DNA of 64,000 bases from Paenibacillus sp. L3-i20 (GCF_022180385.2 NZ_BQME02000002.1:1922001-1986000); one strand, 5' to 3'. Positions 20,888 to 30,410 are shown, counted from the first letter of the stretch. Made by a program: numbers and translations. The notes: generated by a model not told the origin, from the sequence alone.

Positions 20888-22564
20888 TCATTTCTCTTTT
20901 ATTGCATTAAGATTTTGTTCCCATTTCTTTGTAAGGAATGTTAAGTACATTTGAAAACCAGCTGCCATTGATTCTTCATGAGCTTTATCTAATATAGCAA
21001 GTACTTCTTCATCTGTTTCACCAAACATAGCGTCTGATCTTGCCTTGAGCCAAATCTCCTTAAGATTACGATAAATCAAACCTTCCTCAGAGTTAGGTGC
21101 CGGCATTAAATTGATAAACTGTGTATGGTCTCCTTGCGATTTCCAAGTCACTAATTGCTGCCATTTTGTTGCCCAATTTTTTTGTTTTTCAGGTAATGTT
21201 GCTTCGTATTTTGTTTTTGTACTGTCTAAATATTCTGTATTTCCCACCCACATCATATCCCCTGCTATAGCCTGAATCTCAGCTAATCCATTCGGATCAG
21301 ACCCGTATCTGCTAGTGAATTCAGGAGTAATACCATCCTCTTTAAATCCGTTCCAAAATCCTTCCGGGCCTGGTGGTCCCCACATTTGTACAGCGGAACC
21401 TTCATGACCTGTCATCCAATCAAGCATTGCAAAAATCGCCTCTGGATTTTTTGCACTAGTAGAAATTGTAGAGACATTCCATCCCAATATATTATATGTG
21501 CCCGGATAAATTTTTTTGGGATCCAAGCCTTCCTTATAAATTGGATCAATGAAGAAATAACCATCATCTGGATTGCTTATGGATAACGCAGCATCTGCGG
21601 GCATTACCAACCGCATTGGATCTGCACTAGCATGTACAGCTACAGTTCCATTCATCAGCTTCTCGCTAACCTGATATTCCGTTTGTGTCAACGCATTTTG
21701 CGGCATTAAGCCTTCACGCATTAACTGCGCTACAAATAAGGCAGATTCCCTAAAACCCTGATCCTGATAGATAGAAACCATCTCATCATCTTTTGTTACT
21801 GCAAAGTATCTTGTGAAGCTATAGTTTTCTTCTTTAAAAGAAGAAAATAACTGGTCAATTCCGTGCCCTTCCGTTGCTTGACCTGTTTCGAAGGGAATTA
21901 CATTCGGATATTTCTCCTTCACAAGCTTCAAATATGTGTAAAGATCATTAATTGTTTCTAGCTTAGGTTTACCGAGTTCCCTATAAATTTTTTTATTTAC
22001 AACATAACCCGCATTCCCATATGGATTTTCCGAATAATAATTTGGAAAGTAATAAATTTTCCCATCAGGAGCACGGAGTAGATTCAATATTTTTTCTCCA
22101 GCCCACTTCTTTAGATTTGGATATTTCTCAATATAATCATCTAAAGGTACCAGCAATCCTGCCTCTCTCAGACGCTCCAAATCCGCATCTTTTTCACCCC
22201 AAATAATATCTGGCAGCTGATTGATCGCGACCATTGTTTGAAGCTTGTGCATTGCGTTTCCATCAGAACTTATGGATTTAATATGTATGTCAAAATTGTC
22301 TTTAATCCACTCTGATGACGGATCAGCTCCCCAAGCAGGCATTTTATAGTTATTATAAAGTCCATAGAAAGTCACATGAAGTGGTTCTTTACCTAATTCA
22401 TACAACACATTACTTGGCAGTTTTTCTACTTTTACATCTTCAGGTTTCAACGTTGGAGACGGGTCTAATATTTTAGGCTTACCTGAATAACTGCAAGAAA
22501 CTAGCATACATACGATTAAACTCCATGAAAATAGCTGCAGGAACATTTTTCTCCTATTGTTCAC
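20888..22564 (-). CDS. LplA-type extracellular solute-binding lipoprotein
   Basis: 558 residues. The signal peptide ends at a lipobox-like LVSC (about residue 24). The body matches the long LplA/YtcQ-type solute-binding proteins: IWGEKDADLERLREAGLLVPLDDYI, YYFPNYYSENPYGNAGYVVNKKI, DWMTGHEGSAVQMWGPPGPEG. The start is GTG at 22564 after GGGGAGG. It is similar throughout to the next gene, so the two are probably paralogues from a duplication. This copy is linked to the two-component pair. Confidence 0.85.
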   Translation of the reverse strand: MNNRRKMFLQLFSWSLIVCMLVSCSYSGKPKILDPSPTLKPEDVKVEKLPSNVLYELGKEPLHVTFYGLYNNYKMPAWGADPSSEWIKDNFDIHIKSISSDGNAMHKLQTMVAINQLPDIIWGEKDADLERLREAGLLVPLDDYIEKYPNLKKWAGEKILNLLRAPDGKIYYFPNYYSENPYGNAGYVVNKKIYRELGKPKLETINDLYTYLKLVKEKYPNVIPFETGQATEGHGIDQLFSSFKEENYSFTRYFAVTKDDEMVSIYQDQGFRESALFVAQLMREGLMPQNALTQTEYQVSEKLMNGTVAVHASADPMRLVMPADAALSISNPDDGYFFIDPIYKEGLDPKKIYPGTYNILGWNVSTISTSAKNPEAIFAMLDWMTGHEGSAVQMWGPPGPEGFWNGFKEDGITPEFTSRYGSDPNGLAEIQAIAGDMMWVGNTEYLDSTKTKYEATLPEKQKNWATKWQQLVTWKSQGDHTQFINLMPAPNSEEGLIYRNLKEIWLKARSDAMFGETDEEVLAILDKAHEESMAAGFQMYLTFLTKKWEQNLNAIKEK

Positions 22565-22730
22565 TGACTTACGCCTCCCCCGATAGATTTGGTATATTAA
22601 ATCCTTATCGACCTAATGATACCAAAAAACGAAATAACATTATATAGCTTTAAAGGATAACAGCAAATTAGTAACCCATTTAAAAGCTACAATCTTAACG
22701 TATGCATTGATCTCTGAATTGAATAGAGAA

Positions 22731-22762
22731 ATCCCAGAGGATTCGAAAGAACCCTCTGGGAT
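22731..22762 (-). terminator. Intrinsic terminator after the transporter SBP gene
   Basis: ATCCCAGAGG (22731-22740) pairs with CCTCTGGGAT (22753-22762). The U tract is poor, but the position is right for ending the permease-permease-SBP transcript. Confidence 0.6.
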
Positions 22763-22783
22763 ATCAACAATTAATAAGTGATA

Positions 22784-24457
22784 TTATTTACCAAGTAGTG
22801 CTTTCTTCTTTTGCCATTCAACAGTACGCCATTCTAGCAACTTGTTGTAGCCTAATGCTTGAGCATCTGCTTCAGCTTTATCCAAAATTTTATCTACATC
22901 TTCAGGAGTTTTAGCTTGGGAAGTTGCTGCAAGAACCTCTTCTAACATGTCTCCAACTTGTTGTGAAATATCACCTAGCTCATCATCAGCTGAAGGTGTC
23001 AAGTTTTTGTACTCTGTAAGGTCAGTACCTGTAGGCCAAGTAATTTCTCTTTGGTATTTAGCTTGCCAGTTTTGTTTTTCTGGAGGCAATGTTTCTTCAT
23101 ATTTAACTTTTATTGGATCGATATATGCAGCGTTACCTACGATTTGAATGTTACCATTATCTGCTTGAATTTTCGCAACTGCTTCTGCATCGTATGCTGC
23201 TGTGAAGATAGGATTACCATCAGCGTCGACTCCATCCCAGTTTCCGCCCTCTGGTCCAAAGAACTGAAGATTCATACCTTCTGGACCTGTGTACCAATCC
23301 AAGAAAGCAAATACTTTTTCTGGATCTTTAGCAGCTTTAGTAATAACTGCTACGTTCCAACCTAGTTTGTCATTTCCACCAGGGGAGATTTTATTTTTAT
23401 CTAGACCAGCTTTGTGGAAAGGCCATGTAACGAAATATCCTTCATCAGGATTTTTCTCTGAAAGTGCAATGTTTGCTTGGTTAGCAAGATCCGTAACGTT
23501 GGAGCTTGCATAAACTGCAACACGGTTTGTAAGCAATTTTTCTCTTACGTTGTCCTGTGTTTGTGAGAAAGCATCTTGTGCCATAAGTCTTTCAGTGTAA
23601 AGTTTGGAAACAAATTTTTGTGATTCACGGAAAGTTGGATCTGTGAATACGGAAGTCAATTTATCGCCAACTGGTACACCAAGCAACTGTGTTCCGATGG
23701 AGTCATAAATTGCGCCTTCTTTAAAAGCTGTGTAAAGTAACGCTACACCTTGACCATCTACTGCGCGGCCTGGCTCGTAAGGAATAACTTCATTGCCATA
23801 TTTTTCTCTAACTTTAACCAAATAATCATAAAGCTCTTCAATTGTTTCTAGTTTCGGCTCGCCAAGTTCTTTGTGGATTTTTTTGTTGATTGCATAACCA
23901 GCTGTGTTAGTTGATCCGTCTGTATACCAGTTAGGGAACTTATAAAGTTTGCCATCTGGAGCACGTAGCAAATCAAGTTTCTCTTTGCCAGCCCATTTCA
24001 ATAGATTAGGATACTTTTCTAAGTACTCGTCAAATGCAACCAGCTGTCCAGCCTCATAAAGGCGGTCAAAGTCAGGCTCCATACGATCACCCCAGATTAC
24101 ATCTGGAAGATCTTTACCAGCGATCATAGTTGTCATCGCTTCTGTATTAGCACCTTTTGCTTGAATAGGAACAATGTTCAATTGTTTGTTCTCTTTCAAC
24201 CATTTTGTTGCTGGATATGCATCCATACCAAGGTAATCAATCCAAGCATAGTGGAAGAACAATGAGAACTCCAACGGTTCAGAACCAAATTCCCAACCCT
24301 TGGTTGCAGTTGCTTCGCTTGGTGCAGGACTTTCACCTGCAGCACCTTCAGATGCTGATGGTGAAGCTTTAGGCTCGGATTTGCTGCAACCAGCTAGTAT
24401 GGTTGTCAACAGAAGTACAGCTGAGACGATAAGCAGTAGCGACTTTCTCTTCTTCAT
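22784..24457 (-). CDS. LplA-type extracellular solute-binding lipoprotein of a sugar ABC transporter
   Basis: 557 residues with a lipoprotein signal (TTILAGCSKSE) and a Ser/Pro/Ala-rich linker, then the LplA-like body (VIWGDRMEPDFDRLYEAGQL, YKFPNWYTDGSTNTAGYAINK). I use ATG at 24457, with GAGAGGGG eight bases upstream; the TTG 18 bases earlier overlaps that site. It is the third gene after two permease genes and supplies the substrate receptor. No ATPase gene is present, so a shared MsmX-type ATPase is expected. Confidence 0.88.
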   Translation of the reverse strand: MKKRKSLLLIVSAVLLLTTILAGCSKSEPKASPSASEGAAGESPAPSEATATKGWEFGSEPLEFSLFFHYAWIDYLGMDAYPATKWLKENKQLNIVPIQAKGANTEAMTTMIAGKDLPDVIWGDRMEPDFDRLYEAGQLVAFDEYLEKYPNLLKWAGKEKLDLLRAPDGKLYKFPNWYTDGSTNTAGYAINKKIHKELGEPKLETIEELYDYLVKVREKYGNEVIPYEPGRAVDGQGVALLYTAFKEGAIYDSIGTQLLGVPVGDKLTSVFTDPTFRESQKFVSKLYTERLMAQDAFSQTQDNVREKLLTNRVAVYASSNVTDLANQANIALSEKNPDEGYFVTWPFHKAGLDKNKISPGGNDKLGWNVAVITKAAKDPEKVFAFLDWYTGPEGMNLQFFGPEGGNWDGVDADGNPIFTAAYDAEAVAKIQADNGNIQIVGNAAYIDPIKVKYEETLPPEKQNWQAKYQREITWPTGTDLTEYKNLTPSADDELGDISQQVGDMLEEVLAATSQAKTPEDVDKILDKAEADAQALGYNKLLEWRTVEWQKKKALLGK

Positions 24458-24530
24458 TGAATAAGCCCCTCTCAAATCATAATATTTATGTCTAAAGCGA
24501 AAGACCGCCCCAAACCAAAGGAATTTGTTA

Positions 24531-25427
24531 CTATTCTTTTAAAGAACCAACAAGTACACCTTTAACAAAGTACTTTTGCACGAATGGATAGATTAACATA
24601 ATCGGTATTGTAACTACCATCATCGTTGCATTCGTAAGTGATCTTGACGTAACCGTTTGCATCGCTTGAATCCTTGCAACCGATCCTGAATCCAAACCAG
24701 ACAATTCAACGATGTTCGCATTTAACAAACGTCTTAATACAGTCTGTATTGGTAACAGATCAGGATTTTTGATGTAGATACTAGGTACAAACCAATCATT
24801 CCAATGCGCAACTGCAGTGAACAATGCCAAAGTTGCTATAACTGGACCCGATAGAGGCAATATGATTCTGAAAAAGATACCCCAGTTGCTGCAGCCATCT
24901 ATTTGTGCTGACTCCTCTAGCCCATTTGGCAATGATTTGAAAAACGTACGGAATATGATCATATTCCACACACTTACAAGTCCAGGGATAATGAATACCA
25001 AAAATTTGTCATACAATCCGATTGATTGAATGAGAAGATAAGTTGGAATTAATCCGCCGCCGAAGTACATTGTGAATACGAAGAACAACATATAATAATT
25101 GCGACCCATAAGGTTACTTCTTGTCATTCCATACGCAATGATCGAAGTTACAAAAATTGCTGCTATCGTACCTATTACAGTTCGGTAGACTGATATCATA
25201 AATGATTGAATTAACGATTTATCTTCAAAAACAATCTCGTAATTTTGTAATGTGAAAATTCTCGGCCAGAATGTTACTCCACCCTTTGATGTATCAAGTC
25301 CTTCATTGAAGGATACTACCAACCCGTTCCAAAATGGATACAGGGCGCTAAAGGACAATACTACCAAGAAGGCATATATCGAGAGCACCATTAGTTGGTC
25401 ACTAAAGGCTAATCGTTTAAATCTCAA
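24531..25427 (-). CDS. Sugar ABC transporter permease (LplC/YtcP-like)
   Basis: 298 residues, six membrane helices, with the binding-protein-dependent transport signature EESAQIDGCSNWGIFFRIILPLSGPVI (EAA loop) at about 185-210 and FNEGLDTSKGGVTFWP, typical of LplC-type permeases. The start is TTG at 25427. It lies between the LplB-like permease and the SBP gene. Confidence 0.9.
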   Translation of the reverse strand: MRFKRLAFSDQLMVLSIYAFLVVLSFSALYPFWNGLVVSFNEGLDTSKGGVTFWPRIFTLQNYEIVFEDKSLIQSFMISVYRTVIGTIAAIFVTSIIAYGMTRSNLMGRNYYMLFFVFTMYFGGGLIPTYLLIQSIGLYDKFLVFIIPGLVSVWNMIIFRTFFKSLPNGLEESAQIDGCSNWGIFFRIILPLSGPVIATLALFTAVAHWNDWFVPSIYIKNPDLLPIQTVLRRLLNANIVELSGLDSGSVARIQAMQTVTSRSLTNATMMVVTIPIMLIYPFVQKYFVKGVLVGSLKE

Positions 25428-25458
25428 TGTAGGTCGACCCCCAGTATAATTTCAAGTT

Positions 25459-26445
25459 TTACCATAAGCTGTTACCCGATCTGCGAGCTATATAGTTCGC
25501 CATTGTCAGCAATCCAATGCTTATAATTGCTTTAAACAATCCTATTGCAACAGCAAACGAATATTTCGCATTTTGCAAGCCGACTCGATAAACATAAACA
25601 TCAATTACATCTGATACAGGTCGCAGAATCGCATTTTCAGCTAGGATTAGAATATCTTCAAATCCTGCATTCAACAGATTTCCCATCGCCAATATCATAA
25701 ATATAATGACAACAGGCATAATGGTTGGCAGCGTTATCAAATAGATTTGTTTGAATTTAGTTGCACCATCAATATCAGCTGCTTCGTATAAATGGGGATC
25801 AACACCAGCAATTGCTGCTAAGTATACGATTGAAGCAAATCCAATGTCCTTCCATACATTCGTAGACACAAGAATAGTCCAGAAGTATTCTTTCATACCA
25901 AGGAAATGTAATGGTTCTTCAATAATTGAAAGTTTGGTTAATAGTATGTTAATACTACCGTTATCTGTGGAGAGCAATGACATTACAAGGCCGCCCACGA
26001 TAACCCATGACATAAAGTAAGGTAAATAAGTAATCGTTTGAACAATCCTTTTAAATACCATATGACGAATTTCGTTCAACATTAGCGCCAATATGATCGG
26101 AGCAGGGAATCCTATACCAAACTTTAGTAAACTAATAACGATTGTGTTCCGCATGATCGTATCAAAGTTTGGAGCATTAAAGAATGCTTTAAAATGTTTG
26201 AGTCCAACCCATTCGTTCCTTTTGTCAAATATGTCGTGCGCTGTAAAAATGTCGTAATCTTGAAATGCCGTCAATATTCCGTACATCGGAATATAAGCAA
26301 AAACAAATACAAGTAAAATTCCTGGCCAAACCATCAACTGTATATCCCATTGTTTCATCAATCGTTGGAATTTAGTTTTGTGGTTAATATTGACTGTATC
26401 CGGCGGTGTTGATGCGAACTGCTGTTTCGTCGTTGTCTCCGACAT
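25459..26445 (-). CDS. Sugar ABC transporter permease (LplB-like)
   Basis: About 328 residues, six helices, with the EAA-loop sequence YEAADIDGATKFKQIYLITLP and the N-terminal region GILTAFQDYDIFTAHD seen in LplB. The start is ATG at 26445, with AGGAGGAG just upstream; a longer frame reaching 26523 lacks a ribosome site. First gene of the transporter operon. Confidence 0.9.
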   Translation of the reverse strand: MSETTTKQQFASTPPDTVNINHKTKFQRLMKQWDIQLMVWPGILLVFVFAYIPMYGILTAFQDYDIFTAHDIFDKRNEWVGLKHFKAFFNAPNFDTIMRNTIVISLLKFGIGFPAPIILALMLNEIRHMVFKRIVQTITYLPYFMSWVIVGGLVMSLLSTDNGSINILLTKLSIIEEPLHFLGMKEYFWTILVSTNVWKDIGFASIVYLAAIAGVDPHLYEAADIDGATKFKQIYLITLPTIMPVVIIFMILAMGNLLNAGFEDILILAENAILRPVSDVIDVYVYRVGLQNAKYSFAVAIGLFKAIISIGLLTMANYIARRSGNSLW

Positions 26446-26875
26446 GAGTCTCCTCCTATAGTAATGAATGTTGAGCTTTTCAGACCAACTGCCTCTATTC
26501 AGACGAGCAGTTCTGTGCAGCACTAATTGACTATAATCATTCTACCTCTGCACTTCTATTGAAACGAGATAACAGATACTCGATTTCTTATAGTTCAACG
26601 TGGAAATATTTCTAGCAAAATGATACTTATTAACGATTTTTATACTCATCGACAAAATGCAGCATAGACAAAATATATAAACCTATCTTTCGCATACAGA
26701 AATTGGTTGAATCCGCTAAATTATTAATTGTTTTCCATTGAGTCTAAAGATAGAAACGTAGTACCGAAAGCAATGATCTTCTCTGGAATCTGTTGACTTT
26801 CCTCGAAAATTGAAGAATTTTTTTCATAATTAAATGCAAATAACATTAATTTTTATCATTTTAGACAAAGAAAAA
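26446..26875. other. Gene-free stretch upstream of the transporter operon
   Basis: AT-rich non-coding region that must hold the transporter promoter. I see no convincing gene, long hairpin or repeat in it. Confidence 0.5.
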
Positions 26876-26902
26876 GACAGCATATAAAAATATGCTGTCC
26901 CA
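26876..26902 (-). terminator. gerE terminator
   Basis: GACAGCATAT and ATATGCTGTC form a 10-bp stem with a short loop, followed on the minus strand by TTTTTC. It ends transcripts from gerE. Confidence 0.8.
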
Positions 26903-26975
26903 ATGCGAAAACTTATAATTAGCATGTAGAAAGGGCAATCGCCCAGACAAACGAGAATGGAGAGGATATCGTATG

Positions 26976-27200
26976 TTAAATTTGTAACTCCCCAAGCTTA
27001 ATTAGCTCGACAACCGCTTGCGAACGACCTTTTACATTCAATTTTTGCATCACATTCGAAATATGATTGCGAACGGTTTTCTCGCTGATGAATAATTGCT
27101 GCGCAATATCTCTAGTCGTCTTGTCTTGCACCAACAGCTCGAATACCTCTCGTTCACGATGCGTCAGTAAAAACTTGCTCTTATGGTCGCTTCCCTTCAA
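26976..27200 (-). CDS. gerE: GerE, late mother-cell sporulation regulator (5' control region displaced)
   Basis: 74 codons, the same length as Bacillus subtilis GerE, with near-identical LuxR-type HTH (REREVFELLVQDKTT, FISEKTVRNHISN, KGRSQAVVEL). GerE works late in the mother cell with sigma-K to switch coat and cortex genes. The start is TTG at 27200; aligned with Bacillus GerE, both have LLT at 11-13, which supports this start. In the window the TTG has no usable Shine-Dalgarno (nearest GGGTGAAA is about 17 bases away) and lies inside a 12-bp repeat at the edge of the prophage-like element. The matching ribosome site and a sigma-K promoter sit at 50030-50112. As drawn, the gene is probably silent until the element excises. 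Confidence 0.93.
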   Translation of the reverse strand: MKGSDHKSKFLLTHREREVFELLVQDKTTRDIAQQLFISEKTVRNHISNVMQKLNVKGRSQAVVELIKLGELQI

Positions 27201-27202
27201 GA
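27191..27202. repeat. Proposed attL core (direct repeat with 50011-50022)
   Basis: TTCCCTTCAAGA, identical to 50011-50022. On the minus strand it contains the gerE start TTGAAGGGA. Flanking bases differ between copies, so the identity is exactly 12 bp. It is proposed as the crossover core because joining the flanks rebuilds a complete gerE. Confidence 0.7.
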
Positions 27203-27343
27203 GTAAAGCAATACTTTCACCCGTTTTAACTCGTATTAACTGCGTTTCTTCTATTATAGCGTTATACCCTTGTCTTTGTTGGGTTTAGTGATAGTCCCAT
27301 ACAGCTCCTCTTCATTGTTGATCACCTATCATAACTTCCTCTG

Positions 27344-27395
27344 TTTGCATCAAATTTGCATCATCTTCATTAATTGCATCACTTCATTTGCATCA
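27344..27395 (+). repeat. Four TTTGCATCA-type direct repeats (left arm)
   Basis: TTTGCATCA at 27344, 27355 and 27387, with ATTGCATCA at 27373, all in one orientation. The same word occurs twice at the right end (49933, 49944). Position inside both ends suggests arm-type binding sites for the integrase N-terminal domain, or excisionase sites. Confidence 0.65.
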
Positions 27396-27424
27396 AAAAA
27401 GACAAGAGCATTATTGCCCTTGTC
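27395..27424 (-). terminator. Terminator between xis and gerE
   Basis: Minus strand GACAAGGGC / GCTCTTGTC stem (27401-27424, one G-T pair), followed by TTTTTT. The xis stop codon lies in the loop. It blocks readthrough from the element into gerE. Confidence 0.75.
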
Positions 27425-27605
27425 TCGGTCCATTAAACCAATTGTCAAACGACTCTCTAGGTATTTTGATTTTCTTTCCTATTCTAACAATATGGAATTC
27501 TCCAGAGTGGGCCAGCTTATATGCTTGGTTAATGCCGATGCCTAATTTTCTTTGTATGTCTGATACTTCGTAAGTATCACTCTCATAACCCTTTATCTCG
27601 CTCAT
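27411..27605 (-). CDS. Excisionase-family HTH protein
   Basis: 64 residues with a MerR/Xis-like winged HTH: YEVSDIQRKLGIGINQAYKLAHSG, then RIGKKIKIPRESFDNW. Proteins of this type bind att arms and direct the integrase toward excision. The start is ATG at 27605 after GAGGTG. It sits beside the left TTTGCATCA repeats, far from int in the linear map but next to it on the circular form. Confidence 0.8.
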   Translation of the reverse strand: MSEIKGYESDTYEVSDIQRKLGIGINQAYKLAHSGEFHIVRIGKKIKIPRESFDNWFNGPRQGQ

Positions 27606-27650
27606 CTTCACTCACCTCGATTTATTATATTCACGAGTGTTTTGTCCGAA

Positions 27651-28109
27651 TTACTCTGCTTCACCTTTTTCAACGGCTATATCAAGCGCAAGCGCCAATT
27701 TATAAAAAGCCTTCCATCTTATCTTTTGGTACGTTCCCCCACTTATAGGTGGATTAAATATTTGCTGATATACAGTCCAGTCATAAACATAGTCGTCCTT
27801 CATGTATCTTTCTTCTATTAAGAGGCGTTCTTTTGGATGCAGCTTAGCAACAACTCTTTCAAGTTTGATGCAGAAAGCTCTCCTTGCCGCTGGAACGTCT
27901 ACATTATGAATAGCAATCTGCGCTGTTTGGTCGCTGGTTACGTTAGTTGGACCATGTGCCCGTTCTGTATAGCCAGCTGTCAAGCTTCCTTCTCTTTCCT
28001 CAAAAGCAACCATCTTAAATATCCGATACTTTTCAAGGGCAGATTCAACCGCCTCTTGCGTCTTCTTGCGATCCAACTCGGGAAGTTCAAACCCCATTTG
28101 CATCTGCAC
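27651..28109 (-). CDS. ArpU-family phage late transcription regulator
   Basis: About 152 residues with ArpU features: ELPELDRKKTQEAVESALEKYR near the N-terminus, GPTNVTSDQTAQIAIHNVD, and KIRWKAFYKLALALDI at the C-terminus, a sigma-like HTH region. ArpU-type proteins control late phage genes such as packaging and lysis. The start could be GTG at 28109 (AGGGG seven bases upstream) or ATG at 28103. Confidence 0.85.
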   Translation of the reverse strand: MQMQMGFELPELDRKKTQEAVESALEKYRIFKMVAFEEREGSLTAGYTERAHGPTNVTSDQTAQIAIHNVDVPAARRAFCIKLERVVAKLHPKERLLIEERYMKDDYVYDWTVYQQIFNPPISGGTYQKIRWKAFYKLALALDIAVEKGEAE

Positions 28110-28156
28110 CCTATCACCCCTAATCATGAGCCCCAGCCGAAACCAGGGCACAATGT

Positions 28157-28267
28157 CTAACTTAGTATGATTGCCAACCAGATGTAACCAGCGATTATGG
28201 CTACTGAGATCAATAATCCGAGAAGCCATAAATCAAAAGGTTCTAATCTTTTAAGCCAGCGCCTCAC
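28157..28267 (-). CDS. Small phage membrane peptide
   Basis: 36 codons: a basic start (VRRWLKRLEP) then one long hydrophobic helix (LWLLGLLISVAIIAGYIWLA). The GTG start overlaps the stop of the preceding frame, which suggests coupling. Length and topology would suit a small accessory membrane peptide; holin activity is not supported by any motif. Confidence 0.5.
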   Translation of the reverse strand: MRRWLKRLEPFDLWLLGLLISVAIIAGYIWLAIILS

Positions 28268-28770
28268 TCTAGATCGTCGCTTTCTGCAGAAGTAAACGGG
28301 AGCTCTTCTTCATCAACACTGTGCATTGGATCTTCTTCGTCCTCACCCTCGTAGTCATCCATCGAAGCTTGATTCACATCTAGATTAACCGTTCCATCAT
28401 TATTGATCGTACCTTTCAATCCATCTCTGTAAGTCTCCTGTTGCTCCCTAAACTCATCTATATCCATCTGAGATTCAGTAATCGTCAACTCAACATCAGC
28501 TCCAGCAAGTTTATAAAATTCATAGGAGTGCCTATTCGATGCACCACCGTTAACGATGAAATCTAATACCGTTTTCTTCGAATCTTGACTCTTCTTCACA
28601 AACTCGGCAGTCAGTGGTTCAAGATCGCTTATTTGGAGCTCAACTACTTCACGGCACATCATGTTTAGCTCGGGCAACTGCTCGTCCGATCCGTGAACAT
28701 AAAACTGGACAAGCTCCTTTTTCGAATCCTTTGTTTGTTTTTTGAACTTTGCTTTGATTTTGATTTACAT
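28264..28770 (-). pseudogene. Phage hypothetical protein with a stop at codon 2
   Basis: A clear AAAGGAG and properly spaced ATG (28770-28768) are followed directly by TAA (28767-28765). The same frame then stays open for about 166 codons through IKIKAKFKKQTKDSKK and the acidic end DDLE. The ancestral start was probably this ATG. A shortened product from TTG at 28677 (137 residues) remains possible. The family is not recognised; the C-terminal third is highly acidic. Confidence 0.6.
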
Positions 28771-28994
28771 ATTAACCGCTCCTTTAATCTTCTTTATTCA
28801 ATTGATCGATTTCCAGCCATGAGGGGATCACTTTACTAATTTAATTCTGCTTTTTTACAGCATTTTTCTTGATTAAGTACCTCTCGGGGCATTGGTTTAT
28901 TTTTTGGGGGCATCTGAGATGAAGTTTTGCACATGGAGTGAAATTTCTTGATACGGATTTCTACTGGATATGAAAAGCAAAGGAGGTATCCAGT
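28771..28994. other. Gene-free stretch
   Basis: About 220 bp without a supported gene; AT-rich, with the ribosome site of the small plus-strand frame at its end. Confidence 0.4.
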
Positions 28995-29099
28995 ATGGAA
29001 TTTAAATTCAAAACTAAAAAAGTTGAGATTTTGATCAATATCCCTGCTAGAGTACTAGTTGTTATAATTAGTGCTATTTCAGGAATGATGTTCTTATAA
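28995..29099 (+). CDS. Small membrane peptide on the opposite strand
   Basis: 34 codons with a strong AAAGGAGGT eight bases before ATG. The product has a Lys-rich start and a hydrophobic stretch (IPARVLVVIISAISGMMFL). It is followed by a hairpin (GGGAGATCT / AGATCTCCC, 29114-29140). It is isolated and opposite to its neighbours. It might be a type I toxin-like peptide, but no homologue is recognised. Confidence 0.4.
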   Translation: MEFKFKTKKVEILINIPARVLVVIISAISGMMFL

Positions 29100-29253
29100 T
29101 CTCTCTTAGTCACGGGAGATCTTGATATATGAGATCTCCCCACTGATACTCATTTCACTTTTCATAACCGACCATATGTTCTATTTTCAGGCGTGAGTTG
29201 ACTGTCAGTTCGTCGGAAACGTCTGTTTTCATTGTCTATACAGTGCTATAAAC

Positions 29254-29712
29254 TTAGCGTCTAGGTTTCTCCCAACCATTTATAAGTGCCTCATAATCCC
29301 AATATCCGTAAATTACACCCTCATAATTATTCTCTGTTTCAGCTACTCTACTTTTAATGGCGTAAGCCCCATAGAATACGTAACAGTCTTTCAGCGATTC
29401 AACGTCTTTGTATGTGACAGGTACCAATTCTTCGCCTAGTAGCTTAGCTGCTTGCTGATAGCCACCAGCCCACCATTGTCCGTAACAATTAATAACATCA
29501 CCGTTATCAAGCTGTATATCAAATTTTCTACCACCAAAAGCATAGAACCCCGGACTAGGATTGTCGTAGTAATAACAATGTACAAAAGTACATGTACTAT
29601 CCAAACCGATGATTAGGTTGCCTTCTCTATAATAAGTGAATTCAATGGGTTTCTTTAGGACAAAAGCTATTCCCTGATTGAATTTAACAATTGCTTGAAC
29701 ATCGTTATCCAT
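29254..29712 (-). CDS. Hypothetical phage protein
   Basis: 152 residues, aromatic- and Tyr-rich (HCYYYDNP, YGQWWAGGYQQ, YGYWDYEAL), probably a small globular beta-rich protein. GGGAGG lies before the ATG. No domain recognised. Confidence 0.6.
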   Translation of the reverse strand: MDNDVQAIVKFNQGIAFVLKKPIEFTYYREGNLIIGLDSTCTFVHCYYYDNPSPGFYAFGGRKFDIQLDNGDVINCYGQWWAGGYQQAAKLLGEELVPVTYKDVESLKDCYVFYGAYAIKSRVAETENNYEGVIYGYWDYEALINGWEKPRR

Positions 29713-29859
29713 TAAACGTTCATCCTCCCATGTTCTTGAATCTTCAAGCTTACTCTTTAAACTTTTCGTTTAAGTTATGTTTGATTTACAAATCTTCCTT
29801 CTATTGCAAAGCAAATGGTACAATATGAATTGAACACAATTGAGATAAGGAGTGCTAAG

Positions 29860-30144
29860 ATGAGCGCATGCATGCTGTCTGATGAAAATCGCAATTTCAT
29901 TGTATTATGCCAAGAATGTGAGAAAAGGCTATTTGATATTAAGAACAAACTAGAAGTTCATAATAAGAGATTTAAGCTTACCTGTGAATCAGGACATATA
30001 AACAATATTCTAATTAAGACTAAGGAAACATTGAGATCGGCAGTTTTGAGTAGGAAGTCCGAAGAGACATTGCTATTCTTTAGAATTGATTCAAATGGCA
30101 ACGAGCACGAGTTTGCTCATTACAACCACATGTGTTGTTACTGA
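29860..30144 (+). CDS. Hypothetical protein with a zinc-ribbon-like start
   Basis: 94 residues from ATG at 29860, preceded by AAGGAG. CQEC and, about 30 residues later, CESGH resemble a treble-clef or zinc-ribbon arrangement (C-x2-C...C-x2-GH). Plus strand, against the main direction of the element. Function unknown. Confidence 0.55.
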   Translation: MSACMLSDENRNFIVLCQECEKRLFDIKNKLEVHNKRFKLTCESGHINNILIKTKETLRSAVLSRKSEETLLFFRIDSNGNEHEFAHYNHMCCY

Positions 30145-30410
30145 GTATTTAATCATTCGCCCCTTGCAACCATTATGTCGTAATGACCGTTCCCATTGTT
30201 CTCGCCGGTGTCAGTACATCCATTGCACAAATCAACTCACGGCGAGGTTCGCGGACTGGTAATCCGTTTGCTTTCCCCAACCGATAATCCATCCTCATGT
30301 TCCTCAATATTCAATATGTTTCATAGTTTCGTCGGACTGCGACATAGTCAAAATGTGATTTACCTCTTCTTATTTTTTTCATGTATTCTGTTCTTAAGGA
30401 GGTGTGAATT
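30145..30410. other. Gene-free stretch
   Basis: About 265 bp. I see no convincing gene, repeat or terminator apart from the ribosome site AAGGAGGTG of the next gene at its end. Confidence 0.4.

Noticed and set aside
27201..27288. In-frame upstream extension of gerE into the element (…RVKTGESIALLLKGSD)
   Set aside because: The frame is open for about 27 codons and looks protein-like, but has no ATG, GTG or TTG start before a TAA, and Bacillus GerE starts at the position of the TTG.
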